From CAVVZJ01 sp963752755 (lineage in GTDB: Bacteria; Planctomycetota; Planctomycetia; Isosphaerales; Isosphaeraceae), in contig CAVVZJ010000005.1 of assembly GCA_963752755.1 (NCBI GenBank), positions 62,001-126,000 on the forward strand: a stretch of 64,000 bases of DNA, in the 5' to 3' direction. Below are positions 37,581 through 46,188 of the stretch, piece by piece (the first letter of the stretch is position 1; the number at the start of each line of letters is the position of its first letter). The notes beneath the pieces are model-generated. The model saw only the letters and a list, made by a program, of their open reading frames with translations, did not search any database and was not told the DNA's origin. The translations under genes and the position numbers were made by a program.

Positions 37581-38647
37581 GGATTCGGCTCTGACGACCG
37601 CAACTCGTCACGCACCCGCATGAGGATCTGGCCCAGCATGTTCCTGCCGCTACCGTCCCCTCCGTCGCCCCAGTAGGTGTCATTCTCCGTGTGCTCGACG
37701 AGCATCGAGTCGCCGGTGCCCAGCAGGGTCTCCCGCAGGTCGGCGTGCTGTGTGAACTTGGCGAGGACCGCCTCGTGCATGATCCGGTCCTTGGCCGACT
37801 CCCAGTCCGGGCGGAGCGGCCTCTTGCGGCTGCGGCCCATCCGGGCGGCGATCATCGGCGAGTTCGCCAGCCGGACCTCCTCCTCGTCGGGGGTGCCGGC
37901 GAACTTCTGCGCCTGGAAGTAGTGTTCGCTCGTCGGCCACGTCTTGCCCTTGAGCACGACGGGGTGCGGCGAGAAGTTCGAGAAGCCGCCGTACCCGGCG
38001 TTCACGCCGTAGAAGTGGATCACGCCCATCCCGCCACCGCCCACGTCCACGTCGGCAACCGACTTCGACCGAGGTCGCCCCGTTCGGACCTCCCGGCTCC
38101 GCCCAGAATCGGACACCTCGCCTGGACCCGAGGTTCGAGCGGGCGGCGGCCCGGACGGGGATTCGGGGGCGTCGGCCGACCCGCCCGCCACGAACTCCTC
38201 GTAGACCACGAGAGTCCCCGCCCAGTCGCCGAACACCGCCTCGACGATCGCCCGCACCTTCTTCCACGACAGTCCGCCGTAGCCCACGCCGATCCGGGGG
38301 ATGGCGATGCTCGTGACGCCCTCGGCGTCCGCCAGCTCCCGCATCCGCCGCAGGGACGCCTCGATCGCCTCGTAGCTGGCCCTCGCCCGCCAGTAGCCCT
38401 CCTGGGTGCCGAGGTTGAACACCCAGGGCCGGTCGTCCGCCTTCCAGAGCCAGCAGTCGCCCAGGTTGAACCGCCGGGGCTCGGCCTTGCACCGGCTGCG
38501 ATACTCCTCGTACATCTCCGGGTAGCGAGCCCGGAGGCCCTTGGCGACCCCCGCCCCCATCGACCCCTGGCAGTTGCAGCCGTGGGCGAACGCCCGGACG
38601 CCGTGGGCGTTGTCGAACAGGTCGCCGGAGACGAACCGGATCGGCAT
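37577..38647 (-). CDS. Macro domain fused to a NADAR (YbiA-like) domain
   Basis: The 356-residue protein starts at ATG 38647. Residues 1-160 form a macro domain (IRFVSGDLFDNAHGVRAFAHGCNCQGSMGAGVA, IAIPRIGVGYGGLSWKKV), which binds or hydrolyses ADP-ribose. A low-complexity Pro/Ser/Arg linker (about 165-205) leads to a NADAR/YbiA domain (IHFYGVNAGYGGFSNFSPHPV, TSEHYFQAQKFAG, RPDWESAKDRIMHEAVLAKF, LVEHTENDTYWGDGGDGSG). NADAR domains act on N-glycosidic bonds of ADP-ribose or riboflavin intermediates. Both halves thus concern ADP-ribosyl chemistry. It is coupled to a GNAT gene. Confidence 0.92.
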   Translation of the reverse strand: MPIRFVSGDLFDNAHGVRAFAHGCNCQGSMGAGVAKGLRARYPEMYEEYRSRCKAEPRRFNLGDCWLWKADDRPWVFNLGTQEGYWRARASYEAIEASLRRMRELADAEGVTSIAIPRIGVGYGGLSWKKVRAIVEAVFGDWAGTLVVYEEFVAGGSADAPESPSGPPPARTSGPGEVSDSGRSREVRTGRPRSKSVADVDVGGGGMGVIHFYGVNAGYGGFSNFSPHPVVLKGKTWPTSEHYFQAQKFAGTPDEEEVRLANSPMIAARMGRSRKRPLRPDWESAKDRIMHEAVLAKFTQHADLRETLLGTGDSMLVEHTENDTYWGDGGDGSGRNMLGQILMRVRDELRSSEPNP

Positions 38648-39072
38648 GGCTGATCCTCCACTCCCGCCGCAGTGTACAGGCGATCCCGCCGGAGGCAAGC
38701 GGAATCCGCCGCCGCTGTCGGGCGCAGGGCCGATCGGTCCGCCAGGGCACCGGGATAAATGTTGGTGACGGCCGGCTCACTCTTCGCTCGCCGACGCTCA
38801 CCCGGCGAAGGCCAGGCTCGAAGTGGCCTTGACCGGCGGGAAGAGAGAAGTTCCTCGTCGCCCTGTGCCGCCCGCCCGTCGCCCTACCTTCGGCCCCGCC
38901 CTCCGCAGCCCTCGATCTCGGCCGCTGGCGGGGTCTCCGGGTCCGTCCCCGACCGTCCAACTTTTGCACTCGCTCCTGTGCCGGGACGCAGAGATGTCGC
39001 CGGGCCTATCGCCGGCCGTCATCCGAGCCGTTATCCTGCTCCCTTCAGGAGTCCGTCGGGGAGGGGCCGTCG
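38648..39072. other. 425-bp divergent spacer, no gene seen
   Basis: The region lies between two divergently read genes and should contain both promoters. No credible small gene or RNA is recognised. Confidence 0.5.
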
Positions 39073-39696
39073 ATGAGCCGAGAGCGCTTCGAGGCGATGT
39101 ATCAGGGCCAGCCGCCGTGGGACATCCCCGGCCCCCAGCCGGCCTTCGTCGAGTTGGAGGAGGCGGGCGAGATCGTCGGGTCGGTCCTCGACGCCGGCTG
39201 CGGCACGGGGGAGAACGCCCTGTTCCTGGCCTCCCGTGGCCACGAGGTCACGGGCATCGATGTCGTGCCGGTCGCCGTCGAGCGGGCCAGGGGCAAGGCC
39301 CAGGAGCAGGGCCTGGGGGTCCGCTTCGAGGTCGCCGACGCCCTGGACCTGGGCCGACTCGGACGGCCGTTCGACACGGTGATCGACAGCGGCCTGTTCC
39401 ATACCTTCGACGACGAGCAGCGGACCGCCTACGTCCGCAGCCTCGGGGCGACGGTGCGGCCCGGCGGCACGTGCCACGTGCTGTGCTTCAGCGACCGGGA
39501 GCCGCCCGGCGAGGGGCCGAGGCGGGTCACGCAGGGGGAGGTCCACGACGCCTTCCGGGACGGCTGGGTGGTGCGCCAGATCCGGGAGGCTCGGTTCGAG
39601 GTGGCGAGCGGTCCGGCGATGCCGCAGTTCAGCCCCGGCGGGCCGAGGGCGTGGCTGGCGACGATCGTCCGCACCGGCGACGAGGCCAAACCGTAG
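39073..39696 (+). CDS. Class I SAM-dependent methyltransferase
   Basis: The 207-residue protein begins RERFEAMYQGQPPWDIPGPQ, a thiopurine/tellurite-type methyltransferase start, followed by GSVLDAGCGTGENALFLASRG (SAM motif I), TGIDVVPVAVERARGKA (motif II) and FDTVIDSGLFHTFDDEQR. The last 50 residues (VVRQIREARFEVASGP) complete the fold. Such proteins often methylate small thiols, halides or tellurite; the substrate here is unknown. The next gene starts 32 bases downstream. Confidence 0.88.
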   Translation: MSRERFEAMYQGQPPWDIPGPQPAFVELEEAGEIVGSVLDAGCGTGENALFLASRGHEVTGIDVVPVAVERARGKAQEQGLGVRFEVADALDLGRLGRPFDTVIDSGLFHTFDDEQRTAYVRSLGATVRPGGTCHVLCFSDREPPGEGPRRVTQGEVHDAFRDGWVVRQIREARFEVASGPAMPQFSPGGPRAWLATIVRTGDEAKP

Positions 39697-39728
39697 AGGC
39701 CCAGAGATCGCCAGGAGAGGAGGGGACC

Positions 39729-40205
39729 ATGCTCCGCAAGCAGATCATCCGGTCGTCGGCCCCCGCCCCCACGCCGGACGGGATCGACATCGCCGCCTCG
39801 GCCGTCGTGCAGGTGACCTCCGAGGCCCCCGATCATCCGATCGACCACGCCTTCGACGGCGATCGGGGGCCGGGCGGGAGCCGCTGGGTGGCCGGGGAGC
39901 CCGGCGAGCAAATTGTGATCCTGGCCTTCGACACCCCGCAGGCGATCCATCGTGTCGCCCTGGAGGTCGAGGAACTGGAAGTCGCACGCACCCAGGAACT
40001 CTGGCTGGCCGTCTCCACCGACGGCGGGCGGACCTACCGGGACGTGCTCCGCCAGGAGTACAACTTCAGCCCGCCGGGCACGACCGACGAGCGGGAGGAC
40101 TGGGCGGTCCCGGCCGAGGGCGTCACGCACCTGCGGTTGGTGATCAAGCCGGACAAGGGCGGCAAGCCGTGCCGGGCGACGATCACGTCGCTGGTGCTGC
40201 GGTGA
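39729..40205 (+). CDS. Discoidin (F5/8 type C)-like carbohydrate-binding domain protein
   Basis: The 158-residue protein starts at ATG 39729 behind aggagaggagg. The frame is open far upstream, but host-like sequence starts here. It reads as one jelly-roll domain: PDHPIDHAFDGDRGPGGSRW, GEQIVILAFDTPQAIHRVAL, VEELEVARTQELWLAVSTDGG and THLRLVIKPDKGGKPCRATI. No signal peptide is visible, so it probably stays in the cytoplasm. The partner is unknown. It lies between a methyltransferase and an ABC exporter on the same strand. Confidence 0.72.
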   Translation: MLRKQIIRSSAPAPTPDGIDIAASAVVQVTSEAPDHPIDHAFDGDRGPGGSRWVAGEPGEQIVILAFDTPQAIHRVALEVEELEVARTQELWLAVSTDGGRTYRDVLRQEYNFSPPGTTDEREDWAVPAEGVTHLRLVIKPDKGGKPCRATITSLVLR

Positions 40206-40240
40206 GGATGCTCGGGATCGCAATCGTCGGGCGGTGCCCA

Positions 40241-41108
40241 TGAGGATCATCGAGGTCGCCGACCTGTCGTTCACCTACCCCAGGGCCGCCGAGCCGGCGG
40301 TGAAGGCCGTCGGCTTCGCCGTCGAGCGGGGCGAGATCTTCGGCTTCCTCGGCCCCAGCGGGGCCGGCAAGTCCACCACCCAGAAGATCCTCATCGGCCT
40401 GCTCCGGGGCTACCACGGCTCGGTCGATCGGTCCTCGGCAGGCCCCCGGCCGACTGGGGGGCCGACTACTACGAGCGGATCGGCGTCTCGTTCGAGGCAC
40501 CCAACCACTTCCTCAAGCTCACCGCCGCCGAGAACCTCGCCTACTTCGCCGCCCTCTACGCCGGCCCGACCCGACCGCCTCGGGAACTCCTCGCCGCCGT
40601 CGGCCTGGGGGACGACGACCGGCTGCGGGTCTCGCAGTTCTCCAAGGGGATGAAGGGCCGGCTCAACGTCGCCCGCTCGCTCCTGCACGGCCCCGAGCTG
40701 CTGTTCTGGGACGAGCCGACCGCCGGGCTGGACCCGACGAATGCCCGCCGGATCAAGGACCTGGCCCTGGAGCAGAAGGCGGCCGGGCCGGACGATCTTC
40801 CTGACCACGCACGACATGACGCTCGCCGACGAGCTGTGCGACCGGGTGGCCTTCCTGGTGGACGGGCGGATCGCCGCTCTCGACGCACCGAGGGAGCTGC
40901 GGCTGCGGCACGGGCGGCGGGCGGTCGCCGTCGAGTACGAGCGTCGACGGCCAGGTCGAGCGCCGGGAGTTCGCCCTGGACGGCCTGGGCGACGACCCGG
41001 AGTTCCTGGCCATCCTCCGCTCCGGCGGGGTGCGGAGGCATGCACTCGCAGGAGGCCACGCTGGAGGACGTGTTCCTGCGGGTCACCGGGCGGGGGCTCT
41101 CGTCATGA
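40241..41108 (+). pseudogene. ABC transporter ATP-binding protein, four frameshifts
   Basis: Joined frames give about 285 residues from the ATG at 40241 (MRIIEVADLSFTYPRAAEPA). GFLGPSGAGKSTTQKILIGLL is Walker A, QFSKGMKGRLNVARSLLHGP the signature, LLFWDEPTAGLDPTNARRI Walker B and TIFLTTHDMTLADELCDRVA the His switch. Frame changes lie near 40430, 40785, 40940 and 41030. The ending is ATLEDVFLRVTGRGLSS and its stop overlaps the next ATG by ATGA. It is the ATPase of an ABC-2 type exporter with two permeases. Confidence 0.85.
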
Positions 41109-41812
41109 GCCGCCTCGCCGCCGCCGTCGCCTGCGATGCCCGGCTCCAGTACCGCAACGGCTTCTACGCCGCCGCCGGCTTCGTCGCCGCCGCCCTCGTC
41201 CTGCTGCTCCGCCTGGTGCCCGCCCCCTACGTCGGCTGGCTGATGCCGATGCTGGTCCTGGCCAACATGCAGGTCAACACCTTCTACTTCATCGGCGGCC
41301 TGGTCCTGCTGGAGAAGGGCGAGGGGTCGCTGGAGGCGCTGGTCGTCACGCCGCTGCGGCGGGGCGAGTACCTCGCCTCGAAGGTCATCACGCTGGGCCT
41401 GCTGTCGCTGGCCGAAGCCCTGGCGATCGTGCTGCTGGCCCACGGGGCGGGCTTCCGCCCCGTGGCGCTTCGCCGCCGGGGTCGGCATGACGGCGGCCCT
41501 GTATTGCCTCTACGGCTTCCTGGTCGTGGCCCGCTACGACTCGATCAACGAGTACCTCTTCCCGTCGATGCTCTACACCTCGGTCCTGTCGCTGCCGCTG
41601 CTGGACTACTTCGGCGTCTGGGAGACGCTGCTGGTGTACCTGCATCCGGTGCAGGCCCCGCTGGTGCTCCTGGAGGCGGCGTTCCGCCCCGTGGCGGCCT
41701 GGGAGGTCGCCTACGGGGTGCTGTACGGCGGGCCTCTGGGTCGCGCCGATGGGGCTGCTCGGCCGTGCGGGCCTTCGGCCGCTTCGTCGTCGCCAGGGAG
41801 GGGGTCCGCTGA
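41105..41812 (+). pseudogene. ABC-2 type permease, first subunit, two frameshifts
   Basis: Joined frames give about 235 residues with six hydrophobic segments. It begins MSRLAAAVACDARLQYRNGF and continues GWLMPMLVLANMQVNTFYF and EALVVTPLRRGEYLASKVIT, which is the coupling region of ABC-2 permeases. Frame changes lie near 41465 and 41740. It is coupled to the ATPase gene and is followed after one base by the second permease gene. Confidence 0.82.
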
Positions 41813-41813
41813 C

Positions 41814-42551
41814 ATGAAGGCCATCCGGGCGGTGAAGGCGCTGGGGCCGATCGACGCCAAGGGGGTCGTGCGTGACCCGCTGCTGCGGTGGCTGGTCGCC
41901 TACCCCGTGCTGCTGGCCCTGCTGCTGCGCTGGGGCGTCCCGGCCCTGGCCGGTCGCCTGGTCGATCAGTACGGCTTCGACCTCACGGCGTACTACGTCC
42001 TGCTGATGAGCTTCCTGGTCGAGCTGCTGCCGATCCTGACCGGCATGGTCGTCGGCTTCCTGCTGCTGGACCAGAAGGACGACGGCACGCTGACGGCGCT
42101 GCGGGTCACGCCGCTGACCCTGGGCGGCTACCTGGCGTACCGGGTGGCGATGCCGATGCTGCTGAGCGTGCCGATGACCCTGGCGGTCTTCCCCATCGCC
42201 GGGCTGGTGCGGGTCGGAGTCGGCCCGTTGATCCTGATGGCGCTGGGTGCTGCGCCGCTGGCCCCGATCTTCGCCCTGTTCGTGGCCTCGTTCGCCGGCA
42301 ACAAGGTGGAGGGGTTCGCCCTGATGAAGGTCTCGGGCCTGCTGTTCCTGCCGCCGGTGCTGGCCTACTTCGTGCCCGAGCCCTGGCAGTGGGCGATCGG
42401 AGCCATCCCGACCTACTGGCCGGTCAAGGCGTTCTGGGTCCAGCGACCCGGCGGGGCGGCGTATCTGGGCTTCCTGCTGGTCGGACTGGGATATCAAGCG
42501 TTACTGCTCGTGCTCCTGCTCCGCAAGTTCCGTCGGGTCGTGGACCGCTGA
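41814..42551 (+). CDS. ABC-2 type permease, second subunit
   Basis: The 245-residue protein starts at ATG 41814, one base after the previous stop. It has six hydrophobic segments, with KDDGTLTALRVTPLTLGGYLAYRV as the cytoplasmic coupling loop that marks ABC-2 permeases, and a basic end (LLRKFRRVVDR). The frame is clean. With the two preceding genes it would form an exporter of two different permeases and one ATPase. The substrate is unknown; fluoroquinolone or lipid-type exporters share this layout. Confidence 0.87.
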   Translation: MKAIRAVKALGPIDAKGVVRDPLLRWLVAYPVLLALLLRWGVPALAGRLVDQYGFDLTAYYVLLMSFLVELLPILTGMVVGFLLLDQKDDGTLTALRVTPLTLGGYLAYRVAMPMLLSVPMTLAVFPIAGLVRVGVGPLILMALGAAPLAPIFALFVASFAGNKVEGFALMKVSGLLFLPPVLAYFVPEPWQWAIGAIPTYWPVKAFWVQRPGGAAYLGFLLVGLGYQALLLVLLLRKFRRVVDR

Positions 42552-42599
42552 ACGGAAGGGGCGGCGGGAGGCGGCACCAACCTGCCGAGGGGGTCGTCC

Positions 42600-42995
42600 A
42601 TGGCCAAGGCCCGCAAGATGCCCCAGGGCAAGCCGGAGCGTGACGAGGCCCGTGAGGAGCGGATCGAGATGGAGATCGTCGTGGACTGCTACGACGAGGA
42701 AGAGCGGGTGATGGGCTGGTACAACTACCTGGAGGACCGGCTCCACGTGCCTATCACGGCCCGCTGCGTCATCGAGCGGGCAACCTCGCCGTTGCAGGCC
42801 GGCGACGAGGTGGAGGTCGTCGGCCTGTCCCCCGAGAGTGAGTGCCTGCGGGACATGTACGTGGAGATCCCCTGGGAGAATAAGCGAAAGCTGGCCGTGC
42901 CCCTGTCGCAATTGGAGGTCGTCCACGCCGACGAGGAGACCAGCCAGGCCGTCGAGGACTGGCATTACTGGGTCGGGATGGGGTATGGGTTCTGA
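42600..42995 (+). CDS. Calcium-binding family protein
   Basis: The 131-residue protein matches the small 'calcium binding' family along its length: RIEMEIVVDCYDEEERVMGWYNYLEDRL, ARCVIERATSPLQAGDEVEVVGL, VEIPWENKRKLAVPLSQLEV and EDWHYWVGMGYGF at the end. The highly acidic DCYDEEERVMGW stretch is the probable metal site. The frame is clean. It follows the exporter genes by 48 bases and may be cotranscribed. The physiological role of the family is not known. Confidence 0.82.
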   Translation: MAKARKMPQGKPERDEAREERIEMEIVVDCYDEEERVMGWYNYLEDRLHVPITARCVIERATSPLQAGDEVEVVGLSPESECLRDMYVEIPWENKRKLAVPLSQLEVVHADEETSQAVEDWHYWVGMGYGF

Positions 42996-43066
42996 ACGAC
43001 GAGCCTGCACGTCTCCGGGTGTGTCAATGAGCCCGAGGTCCGACAGTTGAGGAGGCGGGGGCGGCG

Positions 43067-43453
43067 ATGGAAGCGACCGGACAAGACGCACCGAAGCAGG
43101 TGATCGTGATGCGGCGTGACCTGGGCATGCGGCGGGGCAAGGAGATCGCCCAGGGGCGCACGCCTCGATGATCTGGCTGGCACTCCGCATCCGCCAGCCC
43201 GGCTTCAGTTTCACCGAGGCCGAACGCCGCTGGCTCGACGGGGCCTTCACCAAGGTCTGCGGTCCGGGTGGACTCGGAGGAGGAACTGCTGGCGATCGTG
43301 GAGAAGGCCCGTGAGGCGGGCGTGCTGGTCCACCTCTGCGTCGATGCCGGGAGGACCGAGTTCCACGGCGTGCCGACGCCGACCTGCTGCGCCGTCGGCC
43401 CCGACTTCCCCGAGCGAATCGACCCGATCACCGGGCACCTGAAGCTGCTCTGA
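43067..43453 (+). pseudogene. Peptidyl-tRNA hydrolase, PTH2 family, two frameshifts
   Basis: Joined frames give about 128 residues: VIVMRRDLGMRRGKEIAQG, then ASMIWLALRIRQPGFSFTEAERRWL, then SEEELLAIVEKAREAGVLVHLCVDAGRTEF and CCAVGPDFPERIDPITGHLKLL. This is a whole PTH2 (archaeal/eukaryal type) fold, with the QxxHAS and DAGRT words that line the active site. Frame changes lie near 43157 and 43260. PTH2 is found in planctomycetes and some phages, often beside the normal bacterial Pth. If the frameshifts are real the gene is dead. Confidence 0.82.
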
Positions 43454-43479
43454 GGGTGGGGCCACCGGGCCGACGCCGC

Positions 43480-44100
43480 TCAGATCCGCCTCCGATTGTC
43501 CTCCGGGAAGGGGTATTCCATGTGCCGGGCCGTCGCCCTGGCGACCGCCTCGCCGTAATGACGGGCGACCACCCGAAGGGCCATGTCGATCCCCGCCGAG
43601 ATGCCGGCCGAGGTGAACACGTCGCCGTCCTCGACGACGTGCTCCTCGCCGACGACCGTGACGGCCGGGAACCACGCCCGCATCTCGTCCAACACCCGCC
43701 AATGCGTCGTCGCCCTTCGGCCGTCGAGCAGCCCGGCCCGGCCCAGGAGCAGCGACCCCGTGCAGACCGAGGCCAGGGTCGTGACCCGGCTCGACCGCCC
43801 GGCGATCCAGGCAATCAGGCGGTCGTTCGCCATCTCCCGGCGGGTGCCCCAGCCGCCGGGGACGACCAGCACGTCCAGCGGCGGGCAGCCGTCGAGGTCG
43901 TGGTCGGGCACGGCCTTCAGCCCGCCCGTGGCGACCAGGATGTCGGTCGCCTCGGCGACCAGCACGACCTCGTAGGGCGAGGGCTCGTCCCGCCTGCGGG
44001 CCTCGTCGAGCCGGGCGGCCGAGAAGACCTCGAACGGGCCGCAGAAGTCGAGGACTTCCACGTCCGGGAAGACCAGGATGCCGACCCGTCGGCGTATCAT
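43480..44100 (-). CDS. DJ-1/PfpI family protein
   Basis: The 206-residue protein is a single DJ-1/PfpI domain of the transcription-regulator-like (GlxA-type) branch without its helix-turn-helix: RRVGILVFPDVEVLDFCGPFEVF, LDVLVVPGGWGTRREM, VTTLASVCTGSLLLGRAGLLDGRRATTHW with the nucleophilic Cys, and FTSAGISAGIDMALRVVARHYG. This branch includes isonitrile hydratase-type enzymes. The Glu in ILVFPDVE-type start and Cys are present, so it is probably active. It reads away from the cupin gene's end with 23 bases between. Confidence 0.9.
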   Translation of the reverse strand: MIRRRVGILVFPDVEVLDFCGPFEVFSAARLDEARRRDEPSPYEVVLVAEATDILVATGGLKAVPDHDLDGCPPLDVLVVPGGWGTRREMANDRLIAWIAGRSSRVTTLASVCTGSLLLGRAGLLDGRRATTHWRVLDEMRAWFPAVTVVGEEHVVEDGDVFTSAGISAGIDMALRVVARHYGEAVARATARHMEYPFPEDNRRRI

Positions 44101-44123
44101 CAGCAGGGGCTCCCGGATGGGCG

Positions 44124-45176
44124 TCAGATCCGCTCGGGTCTCTCCACCGTCCGCTCGTCCCGCACGTCGCCGGTGTTCAGCGTCCCGGCGGGCTCGAACA
44201 GCAGCACGTGGGCCTCTTCCTCGGCGACGGGGCGGTGCTCGACGCCCCTCGGGACGATGAGGAACTCGCCCGCCTCCAGCCAGACGTGCCGGTCCCGGAA
44301 CTCCATGCGGAACCGCCCCTTCACGACGAGGAATAACTCGTCCTCCTGGTCGTGCTTGTGCCAGACGAACTCGCCCAGCAGCTTGACGAGCTTGACGTGC
44401 TGGCCGTTCAGCTCGCCGACGATCCGGGGGTTCCAGTGGTCGTCGAAGCGGGCGAGTTTCTCTGCGAGGTTCACTTTGACGGGGATCGATGGGACCGGAC
44501 TGGGATCATCCCCGGCAGGGCCATCAACCGGCACACCTGGGCCGAGCAGCATGTCGTAGAGTCGCCCGACCCCATAACGGGCGAACCGGTCGGGGACTGC
44601 CTGGGCCAGAGCCCCATGGCGTTCTTCAAACCGCCGGATGTCCCGGCCGACGAGCCGGAGCATCTCGACCCATCCTTCCGATGACTTCAAGCGGCCCCGC
44701 AACCCAAGCTGCTTACGGACGGTCGAATCGAAGGCCGGGCCGATACGCCCTCCCGTCACGAGCATGACCGCCTTGGTGATACCCACGCACGATGCCGTTC
44801 CCGTCTGGGGCAGGCGCAGGAAGGTGGACCACAGGCAGTGGAGTGCGGCGACCTGCTCGGGACCGGCCTGGTCCAGGTCGGCCACCGTCAATCCTCCCAG
44901 CACGACCAGATGTCGATCGGCCTCGTCGAGCAGCTCCTCGATGTGGGGACGATCGTGGGTCGCCTCGGCCCGGCACCGACGCATGGAGTACGGGCGGGTC
45001 GCCTGCCAGCTCCGCAGGATGGCGGCGAAGAGCGAGGCCCGTTCTGAGGGGGACACTTGGAGCCAGTTCTCCCAATCCAGGACATAGCGAGCGGAGAAGG
45101 CCGACAGATTGCGCCTCACCCGGCCGGGGCTCATCCCTGAGAGCACGTCGAGTGTCGTCGGTCGTCCGGTTTTCAT
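44124..45176 (-). CDS. Unknown helical domain fused to a cupin
   Basis: The 350-residue frame has two parts. Residues 235-345 are a cupin: VNLAEKLARFDDHWNPRIVG, LGEFVWHKHDQEDELFLVVKG with the metal-binding His/His/Glu, and EFLIVPRGVEHRPVAEEEAHVLLFEP. Cupins of this type normally stand alone and begin at the VNLAEKL word. Residues 1-220 are a helical domain (GRVRRNLSAFSARYVLDWENWLQVSPSER; CVGITKAVMLVTGGRIGPAFDSTVRKQLG) I do not recognise. The join reads through without a stop. It could be a true fusion or two genes merged by a lost stop or frameshift near 44490. Confidence 0.72.
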   Translation of the reverse strand: MKTGRPTTLDVLSGMSPGRVRRNLSAFSARYVLDWENWLQVSPSERASLFAAILRSWQATRPYSMRRCRAEATHDRPHIEELLDEADRHLVVLGGLTVADLDQAGPEQVAALHCLWSTFLRLPQTGTASCVGITKAVMLVTGGRIGPAFDSTVRKQLGLRGRLKSSEGWVEMLRLVGRDIRRFEERHGALAQAVPDRFARYGVGRLYDMLLGPGVPVDGPAGDDPSPVPSIPVKVNLAEKLARFDDHWNPRIVGELNGQHVKLVKLLGEFVWHKHDQEDELFLVVKGRFRMEFRDRHVWLEAGEFLIVPRGVEHRPVAEEEAHVLLFEPAGTLNTGDVRDERTVERPERI

Positions 45177-45268
45177 CGAGAAGGGGCTCCTCCCGGGGTC
45201 GTCGAATCGGCATTTCTGTGAGGGGGCGATGGGTCAAGACGATCCCCGGAGATCGGTCGGGCAACCCT

Positions 45269-45745
45269 TCACGAGACTGCCCGTGTCGGCCCCTCCCGCA
45301 TCTGGCGCAGGTGGCGGGCGACGGCCTTCCTGAGCAGCAGGGAGATCAGCCAGAGCATCGGCCGGGTGGCCGTACCCTTCGGGTGCAGCTCGAATCTGCG
45401 GACGACCCTCGTCACCACGTCCCTCCGCTCGAACTCCCAGGTCTCGTCGAAAGCGGTGGCGAGGCGGGACAGCGGTGCGGAGAACTCCCCCATCCGAAGG
45501 CGCAGCCGCCGAGCCGGTGCCCACTCGACCACCTGCTCCACGTGGCTCGACCCGTCCGTGTTGGCCACCCGGATGCGGGTGCCGACCACCTCGGGCGTGC
45601 GGGCCTCGAACTCCGCCGACCTGATCCCCGGCAGGGGTCCATACCCCCCGAAGCCGGGCCACCGATCGAGGTCGAGGATCTGCTGGGCGATCCGCTCGGG
45701 CGGCATGCCGAGAGACACCTCGCAGGAGAAAGCGATCGGCCTCAT
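45269..45745 (-). CDS. SRPBCC (START-like) domain protein
   Basis: The 158-residue protein starts at ATG 45745. It reads as a polyketide-cyclase/START-like fold: FSCEVSLGMPPERIAQQILDLDRWPGFGGYG, RSAEFEARTPEVVGTRIRVAN, VEWAPARRLRLRMGEF and a C-terminal helix MLWLISLLLRKAVARHLRQM. Such proteins bind hydrophobic ligands in a deep pocket. The start is one base after the stop of the upstream hypothetical gene, so the two are cotranscribed. The ligand is unknown. Confidence 0.8.
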   Translation of the reverse strand: MRPIAFSCEVSLGMPPERIAQQILDLDRWPGFGGYGPLPGIRSAEFEARTPEVVGTRIRVANTDGSSHVEQVVEWAPARRLRLRMGEFSAPLSRLATAFDETWEFERRDVVTRVVRRFELHPKGTATRPMLWLISLLLRKAVARHLRQMREGPTRAVS

Positions 45746-45746
45746 G

Positions 45747-46094
45747 TCACGGGGCTCCGGGGCGATCCAGGGTTCGACTCGGCGACCCGCCCGCCCGGCA
45801 CGGCAGCCCGGCGGCCTCGGTGCGGAAGCGCTCGTCCCAGGCCCACCAGTCGGCCTCTGGGAGTTCCACGGCCGCCCGCAGGTACGGCGGCAAGTCCTCG
45901 TCGTCGCCAAACCACCACGGCACGTCGAGGTGTCGCACCGCCCCCGGCAGGCCCTCGTAGATGCGGGCGAGTTCCCGCCAGTGCTCCTCGTCGAACCGAT
46001 CCCAGTCGAGGCCGTAGACCCGCTCGACCTCGATCAGGCAGGTGAGCCCGTCGATCGGCGTGGCTTCCAAGTCGTCGTGGAACGGGACCGTCAC
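45747..46094 (-). CDS. Hypothetical acidic protein
   Basis: The start is taken as the GTG at 46094, which has ggaggg at a suitable distance upstream. The product of 115 residues is acidic and Trp-rich: EVERVYGLDWDRFDEEHWRELARIYEGLPG, then DVPWWFGDDEDLPPYLRAAVELPEADWWAWDERF. No family is recognised, though the WRELxxIYxxLP style is common in planctomycete orphans. It sits directly before the SRPBCC gene in one transcription unit. Confidence 0.6.
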   Translation of the reverse strand: MTVPFHDDLEATPIDGLTCLIEVERVYGLDWDRFDEEHWRELARIYEGLPGAVRHLDVPWWFGDDEDLPPYLRAAVELPEADWWAWDERFRTEAAGLPCRAGGSPSRTLDRPGAP

Positions 46095-46188
46095 GCTTGC
46101 CCTCCAGCCGCACGCCGCATCAGTCGGGATCACGGGGTGGTAAGCCCGATATCCAGCCCCAGACGGGCCGTTCCTGCCGTCATCCTGC

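Noticed and set aside
38823..40205. One 460-codon gene covering the methyltransferase region and the discoidin-like gene
   Set aside because: The upstream part is the wrong-frame shadow of the methyltransferase; only the part from 39729 is protein-like and has a ribosome site.
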